DNA of 64,000 nt from Melastoma dodecandrum. Taxonomy: Eukaryota > Streptophyta > Magnoliopsida > Myrtales > Melastomataceae. Position 1 is the first letter of the stretch. Every line of letters begins with the position of its first letter. The notes beneath the pieces were generated by a model that had not been told where the DNA came from, did not search any database, and was given only the letters and a program-made list of their open reading frames with translations. The translations under genes and the position numbers were made by a program. This document shows, piece by piece, positions 11,120 to 22,340 of the stretch. The stretch is taken from contig JARUPY010000606.1 of assembly GCA_029817715.1 (NCBI GenBank), positions 1,426,001 to 1,490,000 of the forward strand. Reading direction: 5' to 3'.

Positions 11120-13486
11120 CTATGCTTCCACCCTCCATTCTTCCAATTCAGTATGTTCCTCGTGACGAGAGCTTGGCATGCCATGGCCAACATCATTCCA
11201 GCTATAACCAGCAGTTTTTATAACCCCAGCGTCATCCATCTTTTCTCTGACAGCCCTCACTTCATCCCACCTTCCCAGAGAAGAGTATATGTTGGCCAGC
11301 AAAACATAGGGAGTAGAATTACAAGGATCAATGCGCAGCAGTTCTTCTGCTGCTCTTTTGGCTAAGCTCACATTTGCGTGGACTCTGCAAGAACTGAGCA
11401 CAACCTCCCAAACGACGCCATCGTCCTTGCACGGAATCTTATCTAAAAGAGCTTCCAGCTCGCTGAACTGACCAGATCGGCCCAGACAGTCGATGATGCA
11501 GGTGTAGTGATCTAAAAGAGGTTCAATACCGTGATCGCGCTGCATTGAATCAAATATGTGTATACCAACATCAGCGAGTCCCGCATGGCTACATGCAGTA
11601 AGAACCGCAACAAATGTGATCTCATCCATCTTGGTGCCAGAATCAATCATCTTCTCATACAACCAAACGGCTTCTTCGCCATACCCCTGCTGCGCATATC
11701 CATGTATCATCTCATTCCACGCAACAGTATTTCTATAAGGCAGCGAATCAAAGAATCTCCGAGCCCCTTGAACATCACCGCACCTACAATACATCTTGAT
11801 AAGAGAAGTCCCCACATAAGGATCATTGTCATACCCATCCTTAGTTGCAAGAGCATGCAGTTGCCTTCCATGCAGTGAGGACACAAGTTCGCTGCAGCAA
11901 CCTATAACAGTAGCATAAGAAAATTCACTTTGAAACATGCCTGACTTCCGCATTTCATTGAACAATACTATAGTCTCCATTTCTAATGAGTTAAATGCAA
12001 GGCCGGCCATCATGGAATTCCAACAAACGATATCCAGTTCAGGTGCCTTATCAAAGATAGTCCTTGCCAATTCTACTTTTCCACAGTTTGAATACATTGA
12101 AATAAGTCCACTAACAACATATAAGTCTTCATCAAGGTAAGCCCTCTGTAAGGTGGCATGTACCTGCTTACCAATATCCAATAGCCTCATTCCTGCACAC
12201 AAGCTAAGAACTATTGCCAACGTAGTTCGATCGGGCTTGACGATCTGGAATTGCATTTTCCGGAAGAGATTAATCGCCTCTTTGTATTTTCCCCACTGGA
12301 AATATGCTGAGAGCAAGGCATTCCAGGAACTAATTGTTGGCATTGCCATGCTGTTAAACATTTCGTGTGCAGTTGCAATGTCCCCAGAATAAACACAAGC
12401 CGCAAGCGTATTTATGTAGGTGACCTCATCCGGTTCGAAACCCAAGCTTTGCATATTCCGCAGGCACCTAATAGCCTTATCACTGTCACCACTGTAACCA
12501 TATCCAGAAATCATCACATTCCAAGAAACAACACTAGCACAGGTTAAGCTCTCGAAAACAGCCTCTGCACTGTACATATCCCCATTCTTTGCATACATAT
12601 CGAGCAATGAATTATTTAAATGAAGATCTCCATCAAGACCAAGCTTTATTGTCAGACAATGAATCTGTTGACCGCAAACTACACCCAAGAACAGTTCATT
12701 CCCACCATCATCGGCGTAAGTGTCAAGTCGCCCATTAGAGCACATGCCCAAAGCACTGGACAAAGATACAGCATCGATGCAAATCCCTCTCCGACGCATC
12801 ATTCTAAAAACCTCAAAACCCTCGTAAAATCTATCAGTCAATGCCAACCCCCCAATCAATGCCGTGAATGACACCTCATTCGGGTCCGACACATCATCAA
12901 ACACCCTCATAGCTTCCCCAACAAATCCACACTTCGCATACATGCACAACAACGAGTTCCCAACATACATATTCCCCTCCAGCCCAACTTTAACCGCCAT
13001 GGAGTGACACTTCCTACCCATCTCAACATCACCCAAACTCCCGCAAGCACTGAAAACGCTAGCCAACGTGAACCTGGTCGGCACAAATCCTTCAACAACC
13101 ATCCCACGATACAAATCCAGCGCGTCCCTCTCACGCCCACTCCTTGCTGAGCAACTAATAATGTTATTCCAGGAAATCGGGCTTCTCTCCGGCATTTCGT
13201 CGAACACCTTCCGGGCATTTTCAAAGTCACCAGACTTGACAAAGAAGCTAAGGACGGCGTTCCAGGTAAAGACATTCTTGCGCCAAGTAGTCCTAAAAGT
13301 GGACAATACATAGGATTTGTCGCCGCAGGTCGAGTAGGACTCGATCAGACGGTTGCAGAGGAAGGTGTCGCCGAGGAGGCACAAGCGGAAAGCACGAGCA
13401 TGGACGGACTTGGCTGTCGACAAGGACTTGCGGGCAATGCATGATTCCACGAGTTTAGTTAGATTGGCGATGATTTGAGATTGCAT
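11120..13486 (-). CDS. Pentatricopeptide repeat protein, PLS class with E domain (At4g20770-like)
   Basis: Uninterrupted single-exon gene of 788 codons, as usual for plant PPR genes. It consists of tandem 31-36 residue PPR units. Examples are DTFLCNRLIESYSTCGDKSY, NVFTWNAVLSFFVKSGDFEN, SPISWNNIISCSARSGRERD and NMYVGNSLLCMYAKCGFVGE, continuing to about residue 690. The end (VWEVVLSSCRVHANV, then YVLLANIYSSLGRWDEVRAV) is an E domain. There is no DYW deaminase domain; the protein stops about 35 residues later. Layout and sequence resemble the protein I remember for Arabidopsis At4g20770. Such proteins bind specific organelle RNAs, usually in mitochondria or plastids, and E-class members assist C-to-U editing. 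The N-terminus (MQSQIIANLTKLVESCIARK) is only weakly like a transit peptide. The start is the first in-frame ATG, and an AT-rich TATA-like stretch lies about 50 bp upstream. Confidence 0.93.
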   Translation of the reverse strand: MQSQIIANLTKLVESCIARKSLSTAKSVHARAFRLCLLGDTFLCNRLIESYSTCGDKSYVLSTFRTTWRKNVFTWNAVLSFFVKSGDFENARKVFDEMPERSPISWNNIISCSARSGRERDALDLYRGMVVEGFVPTRFTLASVFSACGSLGDVEMGRKCHSMAVKVGLEGNMYVGNSLLCMYAKCGFVGEAMRVFDDVSDPNEVSFTALIGGLALTDRFYEGFEVFRMMRRRGICIDAVSLSSALGMCSNGRLDTYADDGGNELFLGVVCGQQIHCLTIKLGLDGDLHLNNSLLDMYAKNGDMYSAEAVFESLTCASVVSWNVMISGYGYSGDSDKAIRCLRNMQSLGFEPDEVTYINTLAACVYSGDIATAHEMFNSMAMPTISSWNALLSAYFQWGKYKEAINLFRKMQFQIVKPDRTTLAIVLSLCAGMRLLDIGKQVHATLQRAYLDEDLYVVSGLISMYSNCGKVELARTIFDKAPELDIVCWNSMMAGLAFNSLEMETIVLFNEMRKSGMFQSEFSYATVIGCCSELVSSLHGRQLHALATKDGYDNDPYVGTSLIKMYCRCGDVQGARRFFDSLPYRNTVAWNEMIHGYAQQGYGEEAVWLYEKMIDSGTKMDEITFVAVLTACSHAGLADVGIHIFDSMQRDHGIEPLLDHYTCIIDCLGRSGQFSELEALLDKIPCKDDGVVWEVVLSSCRVHANVSLAKRAAEELLRIDPCNSTPYVLLANIYSSLGRWDEVRAVREKMDDAGVIKTAGYSWNDVGHGMPSSRHEEHTELEEWRVEA

Positions 13487-14248
13487 TCCTTGTGTTCGAC
13501 GAAATGCACCCCGCCGACGAAGACCTCTTACCCTCTTTTTATGTATGTTTTATCACGAGACCCCATAACACATTTCAAAAGAATGTGGCAGATGAAATAG
13601 ACACAGATCAGCTAGGGGAAAACAAGCTAAACTGCAACACGACTGGTTAAAAGATGGATCCGGCACGAGCAATGGGGGCTCTCATCGTCATCGATCAAAG
13701 TTTGGAGAAGCCCGGGGTTTGTGGCATGGGTGGATCAAATTACAGAAAGCAATCCACGAGAGGCACTCAATCCGAAAACGCAAACGATCCGGAATGAACT
13801 GAGAGACTGACCATAAACCATGATTTCTTACTCGTTATTGTAGCTTAACTAGTCCCCCTATTCTCTGCTCCATCGAGGCCCAATGAAGACCAAAACATCG
13901 TCATCAACTGCGCCTATAACTTGCAGGATATTGAGAAGCTAGAGGCCCGCCCTTATCACTTCAACGCATAGATGCAGATGCGGCCGGCAGAAGCACGGTT
14001 ACTGTTCCATAGAGGTCTCTCACTCCAGCAGACAGTAGGTGAAAGGACACTCGTAGCTCTGTCTGCCATTTTGGCACTGCCCAACTAGATCAATAAGTTC
14101 AGCATACATATTTGAGTAGTTAGTAGGCTATAGGCCTGTAAGATCAATATGTTGGTCATTCAAGAAGTTCCTTCGTACTACATTTTCCTTGACCATATAA
14201 GGGAGCCGGCCAACTTTGAAAGCAAAAGTAAAATCAGAAGGGGCAAAG
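13487..14248. other. PPR 5' flank / ALG14 3' flank
   Basis: Both neighbours are on the minus strand, so this holds the PPR promoter and the ALG14 3' UTR. A TATA-like ACATAAAAAG occurs on the minus strand around 13535-13545. No further gene is visible. Confidence 0.4.
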
Positions 14249-15868
14249 TTACATGAGACGGCCAACATACTCAGCCCGGGAATACTGCTTCTTGAGTTGC
14301 GGCCACTGGACGAAGAACTGATCAGCCATCCTGAGTTTGTATAGGAGCAATCCACTCAGTGATAGTCTCCTTACCCTGGCTATGCTCTCAACATAGAAGA
14401 TGGATGACCACCTGATACCGATGACCTAACACAGCATCAGGATGTGTAATGTCAGCTTTAACTTAACAATCTCCGTGAATGGAAGGCTTTAGTTATAATG
14501 TACCTACCTTGAATACGAATGCTATCCCGCAAAGTGGAATGCACGTCCCAGGGCCATTGCAGATTATCTGGAGTTATAGAACACTCAGGGGTTTCATTAA
14601 CCAGGAGGAGGGAACAAGAAAATAACAGCGTGAGTTGCAAGGAGACATCACCACTTGAGGTCTGAGCTGAATCATTAAAAGGAGGGCATGAGCAATTGCA
14701 TATAAAGTTGTTCCAACAGATGTTATGTAGGACTGACCAACTTCTCTGCTCCGATATATCTGCATGTATTTTGCACTATCCCCACTCTTCTCCCCCTACA
14801 ACAAAGGTTGCAACCGAGAATTAAGGGAAGAAAACAGGAACTGAAAATAGGCGTACATGGTAAAATAGTGGAAAAAAGATGACAAACACTGGTCAATTGA
14901 TATAGAATGCAAGTGAGTCAATCATTCAGTCCAACACAGTTGAGTCTACCCAAATCTCCACTCTATCGGCAGTATCATGTTCAATTTGTCAAGCAATAAA
15001 ATCTACTGACTGAAGAAACCTGCAATATATCAGTCCCAGAATGCACATTACACATCCTCTGAAGTGTGGATGACATATCCAAGTCTTTAATTAACCGGAC
15101 CAGAGTTTTCATTCTCTCTCTAGTCTGAGGAGGAAACCTTCATCCAACTAACTTTCAATTACAATGCATCCTTGTTCAATCTCTGCTATCCACATTTCAA
15201 TTGAGAAAATGGATAAAATCATCATCATCTTGCCTAGCTCAAATGGCAACCCGTTAACAGGCAATTAGTGAGTGAAACTCGAGTTAGGGATAAAACAAAA
15301 CTTGAGCAGAGACCACTGCCAAAGTTATGCATAACGTAGAAACCAAAATTGACGTTGCATATAGGCAAAAAAATAAATATGTTGAAGCTGCAGATTATGA
15401 GTAAATGGGAGCATCAGATGGAAGAGCACCGAAAACACGGTAATGTCTGCATATAGAGTGTTCTTCCTGAGTTGCAGAAAAGATGATATGCACATAAACC
15501 ATAACTCACAGTATTATTTATCAAGTTCTCCATCACACGTGCTTTCTGAAGACTCATGTTGTCTGTTGCAGCGGCAATGTAGAATCTGGGAGAAAACCTA
15601 TCTTTCTCCAACAGAGATAAGAGATTCAACATCTCTGCCGTGTGACCACCTGCATTTGTAGTTGATATTATTAGCCATAGACTTTACATTGAGACGATCC
15701 AGGGAGTTGGCAAGAACACTTTCCTGAGCCTAAAACAATGAGTGTGCTGTAACTTTTTGTTGACTTCTGGCGAATTTGCTTTCCGCATTGGAGGACAACA
15801 TATAAAATACGTATAAACAGAAGAAACCCAAAACCAGCAGCGACTGCTACAAAAGAGTATAAAGTCAT
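14249..15868 (-). CDS. ALG14: ALG14, UDP-GlcNAc transferase membrane subunit (5 coding exons, 221 aa)
   Basis: Exons on the minus strand: 15868-15724, 15649-15510, 14795-14652, 14567-14508, 14425-14249. Phases agree and total 666 nt including TAA. ALG14 anchors ALG13 to the ER membrane. Together they add the second GlcNAc to dolichol-PP-GlcNAc in N-glycan assembly. Residues about 4-27 are one membrane segment. The nucleotide-binding loop LIVLGSGGHTAEML spans exons 1 and 2. Other family blocks are FYIAAATDNMSLQKAR, YRSREVGQSYITSV, ICNGPGTCIPLCGIAF and WSSIFYVESIARV, ending EYVGRLM. Length is close to other plant ALG14 proteins. Oddity: the conserved GSGG codons require intron 1 (15723-15650, 74 bp) to begin GAAAGT, a GA-AG intron. 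If it is not spliced, the frame runs on to a stop at 15671 and the protein is truncated. Exon 4 to 5 and the other introns are GT-AG. Confidence 0.88.
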
Positions 15869-16430
15869 ATTATCGTGGGAGCAGACTCTCTTCGTCTGCT
15901 TGGTACTTCAAGATGTCTATCTGAATTCAAAAGGCATCCCCATCACTCTGCAGAAAAGCAAATGGAAGAGTAAAAAATACCTAAAAGATGCTAAATCTGA
16001 AAAAAAAATGCCTGGATCACTTCGATGACAGATTACAAGTATAAAACGGAAAAACAACAACCTGTAAAATTAACATAAAGAGAACAACACAACCCCCGGG
16101 AAAGAGCACGGATGGAAATTCTATGCAACAGTGCAAATTAATTCCTCCAAATCCCTAATGTATTCGATTCCCATATACGCCAGAATTACTCTGAGAAGCC
16201 CATCCTTCTGTGAAACCCACAAAATTACACCACCGCATAACAAGGGCAAATCGGGATTATGATCAACCTAAAAATTCCTACCCAAACACCCGAAAAACAA
16301 ACAGTGGAGGTCAGATCCAAACGCACCTATGATGCGCCTGATCGACGACGACGGAGCTATCGAGATGGAGCAAATAGCCGCACCGGTGAGGGTGTGTATC
16401 CCTTGTGATCGGTGTAGAACTGCCGGCGAT
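15869..16430 (-). other. ALG14 5' UTR with probable leader intron
   Basis: A good donor (ATAG|GTGCGT at 16327/16326) and acceptor (CTGCAG|AGTGAT at 15948/15947) frame a 379-bp intron between a GC-rich first exon upstream of 16327 and the 79-nt leader that precedes the ATG. The placement is inferred from splice signals and composition only. Confidence 0.45.
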
Positions 16431-18706
16431 ATTGTCGGGTTGTGGTCAATTAGGAAATGCTACACATAATTTTAGTTTTATTAATGTTTATATATTATTA
16501 GCTTAATTTTATAATATGTGAAATGTTTATACAAAAAATAAAATTATTTATAAACTGATAAAAGAAATATTTGTCAAAAGCTGTGACCTCTAGGCTGCTT
16601 TCCTCAATACTCAACTATCTGTGTAAAATGATAGTTTAGGTTTCGGACTGGGTTCCCTCCTGGACTACAAGTGTGAATTGTCAAAACGAAAAGGGTAGGA
16701 GGCCATTTATCCCCCTTTTTTTTTCCTTGGAGAAATTCTTCCTTTAGTTTTGAAAAGTTCGGACCTTTTCTGGATTCTGGGACTTGTTCCATGTTGTAAA
16801 GAAATGGGCTTGCCCCGATTCCCACTCAATTTTGTCACAGAACATCTTCCTCAAATGGAGCCGGGTGCCCTCTCCTCCTGCATTCACCGCTGAGCTTCCA
16901 GTGTCGTTCGAGAGTTTGCGAAGAAAGTCGGGTGATACTAACTATGGATAAATGAATCAAGGAATCGAAGTTTCGTGTGTCAAGTGGGGACGAAGGGAAC
17001 AAAGTTTAACAGTGTGCTGACGGAGTAACGTGTCAAGTGGGCCACGTAGACTTTCGTGTCAGCTGATTCGATTAATAGTGGTTAAAATTGATATAACAGC
17101 CAAATTTAGGAAATGTGATGATATTTTGAAAAGTTCAGGATAAATCGAAAAAAACGGCCAAACTTTTGGGTAGAATTAATAATTTGGCCTATATTCTATT
17201 ATAAAAATATTATAAAGTCACGAAAACAACACACATAAAGTCACAAGATTCCACCGTTGGACAAGTAACATATAACTTCTAATAGGGGGTTTGACACACA
17301 ACATATTTACATCACCACCAATTATTAATCATGCAATGCAACCTTTTCAAGTTTTGTAGGGGTCTTACAACCTAGGGTTTGCAACGACTATGCCTAATCA
17401 TCGACCTTTTTTGAAAGTTTGGTTACATTCTTTTACTCTTGTTCTACTCCTCTCTTCATGTTCTTTCTTTGGTTGGGGTCAAGGTCAGGGTCGGGGAGGG
17501 GCTTAGGGTCGGAATTGATGTGGGAAGGGATGTGGTGGATTAGGGTTTGTTGATTGATTTTAGTTTGGGTGTGATTTGGGAAACCTAATTGACTTTTGAG
17601 TCTAAATGACATGATAGCTAAGGTACACATGAGCGCCAAGTCAGATGCATTAGGTTACACGAATATACGATAATTTTGAAATAACATCTTAACATTAGGT
17701 TACACGAATATATTTTCCAATATTATGGTAAATCGGAAAAAGGTGAAAAAGTCTGAGATATATTTAATAATTTGGATCAGATTAAACGTGATACTAAACA
17801 ATGTTAGTCGCTATGTAGGGCTTCGTTAGCAGCGACTAATGGAGGATGTAATTGAGATAACGTCCCAAGATTGGGATGTAAGACGATTATTTTCAAATGT
17901 TGATCTAAATTAAAAAAAATGTCAAAGTTTATGATATATTTGATAACTTGTAGAATTAACTTCAATGGACCATATATAATTTTAAGACGTATCAAATGTA
18001 TTATGTATTAGACGTATCATTAGAATTTTATTCAATAAATTTAAGAATTTTAATTCTTTTAAAACTATATATTATATATAAAGAGATTTTTATTTTTAGT
18101 TGTTAATTTTATTTTACTAAAATATTTATTATAAAAAAAACCTTACATTTTGCATGGACCTTACATTTTGCATGGAATAACTAAACGTTTTTTTATCGTG
18201 TTTTATTTTTCAACGTTCATAAAAATTTGGACATTGAGATAAAAAAATAAAAAAGGTAAAATTTCCCTTTTTTTTGGCTGTCCTTCAGATTTAAAAATAG
18301 CCAAAATTTCTTTTTTTTTTTTATGGCAGTCCTTAAAAATAAGTTCATAATGATTCAAAATTCAATAAAATAAAAATTTCAAAATTTAAGCAAAAGTTAG
18401 GATCACAAATTCATATTTCGCTGAATAATTACATTTCCAATAAAAAGCCTATGAAGATTAAGAAGGCCAAACACCAGGTGAGGACAAAATGCAAGATCCC
18501 GAACCTATGAGCAAAAAAAAATATAAGTGTTTGTTTGATCAGGACACTGGCGGACCGCATCACTGACTTAGTTCAACAACAAACTGCGTTTTGATCCAGG
18601 AAATACATCTTGACCGCAGTTTGTTCCAGGAAATACAACTAGCCAGACCAAAACCTATGACCATCACGGCATCTCAGCTGAGAACGGCATCACGATCAAG
18701 GTACAT
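16431..18706. other. AT-rich intergenic stretch
   Basis: No gene is recognised. The segment at about 17000-17190 resembles a repeat family seen again at 27.0-27.4 kb (ACGTGTCA, then GTGATGATATTTTGAAAAGTT, then AATTTGGC). The motif TTACACGAATATA occurs twice near 17652 and 17700. The rest is A/T-rich low-complexity DNA. Confidence 0.5.
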
Positions 18707-21496
18707 TTAAGTTTGGGGATCCTGCGCGGGTCCCTGGAGATCTTGAATCCCATGACAAGAAGCTTTCTTCAATTCAAGTGCTCGCTTATAAGGTGGCGCG
18801 ATCGGGGCCTGAACAGGATCCAAGCTCTTGTAGGTTCCTCCATCGGCAGCTTTAGGAAGCGGATATGACCGATCAGAGTCATACCCGCTGAGGTCACCAC
18901 ACGCTAGAAAGGGGATGTAGACCTTATTCGGCCCTTCCAACCATCCACTACTGCAATCTGCCAGGTCATGCAAAACTGTTTTAAAGAAAACCATCTACTT
19001 TGGCTACTAAGGGTTTTAAACAAGATTAGCATGATATATTTTGAAAAAACAAGCGACAACAAAGAAAGCAACAGCAGAAACAGCCAAACGGATGGGGCAT
19101 TGCTTACCCTGATCATCCATTCCGGACGGACTTCCAACTTTTTCCAACAGGCGATGCAAATCCTTGGGATCAAATCCCGGAGGCGGAGAATAGTCCTCGC
19201 ATACCGCAAATGCCTCTACAGAACAGATGACAACAGAAACAGGTCACTACCACTTGCATAACAAGCACATAACAGGAAATACCAATCCAGAAATGACAGG
19301 CAACATGGTGTGTCCTTACCAATACTGGAATTCCGACTACTTTTTGGTTTCGCAAATGTCACCACAGGAAAAAATAACTTCAACTGCAAATGATTACTTT
19401 TTACATTATAAAAAAGATCATTTTTTAGGAAAACCGCGGCATGGCCAAACTGTGAAAAGAATTTCACATACTTGAGTGTATAGGAGGCTTGTATCTTTGC
19501 CCCGAAATATTTTGGTAATGTATTTTCCACCAACTTTTAGTACATGACTGACAATAGTTAGCCCCTGAAAAACAATTACAATTCAGTGGATGACAATTCT
19601 TTGATAATTCATCTTTTGAAAATTTGACAGATTGAATGAATTCATCCATGTCATGAAGACTAAACTCAGTACTTACCGCCAGAATAAGTTGAGATTGAAC
19701 AAATTCATCCATGTCATGAAGACCAGTTACTGCCAATAACCACAGAAACAATAAGTGATGAACTCGTGAAAAGCAGCTCAAATCCAGAAAAAACACTACA
19801 TAGGCCTCCTTACCATCAGGTGCACCATCACAAACCACCAAGTCTGCCTTGCAGCCATCAAAATGCCTTATGACCTACAGAGGGCACCAAAACTACCATG
19901 ATCGAGGACAGGAAGACAAGTTGCAAGCTGAAACATTTCTAGCATCCCACAACAGGTAATTCAATTTATCTAGGAAGCAAAAATTATGACTCCAATCGGC
20001 ACTGTTAGAGGTACTTGCTCTGGATTAAATATGAAAAATGACGGTATCTGTCCAAGAGAATTTTTTTTTTCATAAGCAGGAAATTGAAGCTCCAGATTTT
20101 TCGTATCATTGCTGTAAAATATTCAACACGGTCAAAAAAGAAAAATAAGGGAATAAATCCAGTGCTCACCACTTCAGCTGTTCTGGCATTTGTTATGTCG
20201 CCTTGTACCTGGATCACTCCTTCAATTGGAGCCATAGGCTGCAGATCAATGGCCACAATAAGGGGACATTCTCCTTCCCTGTAGATAACAATTAATGCAT
20301 ACAACTAATCTAACAAGAAAAATATGCATAGACACATAAAAAGGTAAAATTAAATGAGAGATTAAAGGCTCTGCAAATTTGACCTCTCTCAAAATCAATC
20401 TCAACATTTTTAAAGTCGATACTTCCTTTGTACCTTACATCAGGTGATAGCTTGGAGGGGAGATAAAGTCTACGACTCAAAACCTACAGATGAACAAAGT
20501 GTTTCAAGCATTGTCGTAAGTAAAATAGCGACATTACAACACAAAAATGGGGAAGAATAATTCCAGTGAAAAATGAGATTGCACAAAAATACCCCTCAGA
20601 GGTACAGAGCAAAGTAGATGACAATGGAAGGACCAGAGGAGAGGAATACCAAGAAGACTAAAGTTTGTTCCATGCTGACAAATAGAAAATTGCAAAGTGC
20701 TTTTCTTTTGTGAGAGGCTATCATAAGCAAACGCCATGCTTAAGGTGTGGGGATGGGGACTACCCATGAACTTGTGCTGTATTAGTTTCCCTAAACGCAT
20801 GCGCGCCAAGATATAACATCCCGTTTAATACAACGCATTTGCTGTTTTTAGGGTTAGGAACTTTCAGGAAAGCACAGAGCCCATAATCCATAAGTAGATA
20901 GAAATTAATGTCAGGAAAAGAGAGAAAGAAAAGAGACGCGGAAGTTGAAGAAAAGCAAACTGCAGTGTCTGATTTTAAAGTGGTGAACTGTTGTAGACTG
21001 TTATGATGGATTACATTGTCCCAACATACAACCATATTCCATTTCTGTGGTGAATTTCACAGTAAAATCGACCACTGATGGGTTTCGCATATGAAAGAAA
21101 GTAAGGGTTCCCCCTTCAAGTACCTGGCTCCAACTGCCAGGGGCGGCACATAAATCGACCACACGCTTCACCCCTGGAAATCATAAGAATCATCAACGCC
21201 ATTAAGCATCTATCAAGCAAGTTTTCCGATTCAAATTTAAAAACAAAAAAACAAGCGTAAAGAACAGGAACAAAGAGAACGGGAGGAGGTTCACCTTCAA
21301 AAATATTGAATTCCTCGTCAATCTGCAACAGCTTAAACGCGCTCCGGGCACGCCATCCTTCTTCCTTGGCTTTCCGATAGTATATATCCTGGGGAAACAA
21401 TTTCCCAAAGTAAGCAACCGGCTAAATCCAACCCAAGCTGCTACGCAACACAAGCTAGCTTTTTTTTACTCTTTTGTCTCTAGAAGCCTTGCCCAT
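18707..21496 (-). CDS. TRM7: TRM7/FTSJ1-type tRNA 2'-O-methyltransferase (11 exons, 319 aa)
   Basis: Minus-strand exons: 21496-21470, 21388-21295, 21173-21124, 20483-20434, 20278-20170, 19874-19814, 19729-19677, 19564-19472, 19383-19320, 19215-19108, 18957-18707. All introns are GT-AG and the phases close at TAA. The protein begins [20 protein letters not shown], near-identical to eukaryotic Trm7/FTSJ1. The FtsJ catalytic tetrad is visible: K28 (RSAFKL), D126 (VVCDGAPD), K166 (YITKIFRG) and E201. The SAM site is [13 protein letters not shown] (44-56). Trm7 methylates the 2'-OH of positions 32 and 34 in the anticodon loop of certain tRNAs, working with separate partner proteins. The length matches the 310-330 aa of yeast and human enzymes, with a plant-typical C-terminus ([10 protein letters not shown]). 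Likely orthologue of Arabidopsis At5g01230. It is divergent from the VPS2.2 gene, with starts 844 bp apart. Intron 7 holds a partial duplicate of exon 7. Confidence 0.95.
19629..19660 (-). repeat. Partial copy of TRM7 exon 7 inside intron 7
   Basis: 32 bases here match 19692-19723 in exon 7 with two differences, 63 bp away. The copy reads [10 protein letters not shown], against [10 protein letters not shown] in the exon, and is preceded by TTTAG, so it resembles an exon start. The true exon is the one whose phases fit both neighbours. Confidence 0.85.
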
Positions 21497-22340
21497 TTAT
21501 CCAGCCAGATCAGTCGATCGACGGATACGGCCGCGGAGGGCGGATCCGCCAAAGGTTGCAAAATTAGGGTTTCGAGATTCCCAGGGTGCGGGGGAAGATC
21601 AACTTAATTGTCGGACCGAAATGAAGTTCCACTTAATTTTTTTTAATTTTCTTCTTTTCCCATTGCGTTTTTTTACTTTTACGTGATCATAAACTATAAA
21701 AAATGTCGTCGTATATGGGTTCACTTTGGAAGCATTATATTCTATACCAAAATTATTTTACGCATTAAATATATTCTACTGTTTTTTTATCATTCTTCAA
21801 TCCAATTTAACTTGTAAGTTATTTTTGATTAAAAATTAAATAAAAAATGCCTTAAAAAAAGAGAGATCAAATAGTAATAAGATAGTAAAAAGTCGTCAAA
21901 TATTAAAAATGAATTAGAAACGCATATTTACATAAATAAATAGGATTATTGACTGATTTTGATCTACAAGAAAATTGAGATCGACTTTTAAAATTAAAAT
22001 CAATATTTTAATTACGAATTTTTTTATTTTTAAATTTGAAAATTCGTAAAATATTTTATTTATGTTATTAAAAAATAAAACTCACAGGGAGGGATTGGAA
22101 ATAGTTAGTACCATAGGATTAGTGTAACGGCTAGGTGTTTCCCGAGGTTGACGTTGGGAAGCCACCAAGCAAAAGAACAGAACCAAACCAACGGTGTGAA
22201 CTGCGGCCCGCTCCCCAACACCAAAAAACCTAAAAACCATTATTCCTTTCCTTTTTCCCGACCTACCAAAAACCCAGAAAGAGAAATCCAGGGGGTGGTG
22301 GGTTCACTCCCTTCCTGCATTGTGTCCGGAAGAACAAAAG
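21497..22340. promoter_or_regulatory. Shared divergent promoter region, TRM7 (-) and VPS2.2 (+)
   Basis: 844 bp separate the two start codons. Next to the TRM7 ATG the DNA is GC-rich (about 21490-21560). The middle (21700-22080) is extremely AT-rich. The VPS2.2 side (22150-22340) is CT/CA-rich like a plant leader. No clear TATA box is seen for either gene, common for housekeeping genes. Confidence 0.45.

Noticed and set aside
12425..12445. GGTTCGAAACC resembling a tRNA B-box
   Set aside because: It lies within the PPR coding sequence and no A-box or cloverleaf surrounds it.
11153..13313. Plus-strand frames of 60-106 codons opposite the PPR gene
   Set aside because: Antisense shadows of the long PPR frame.
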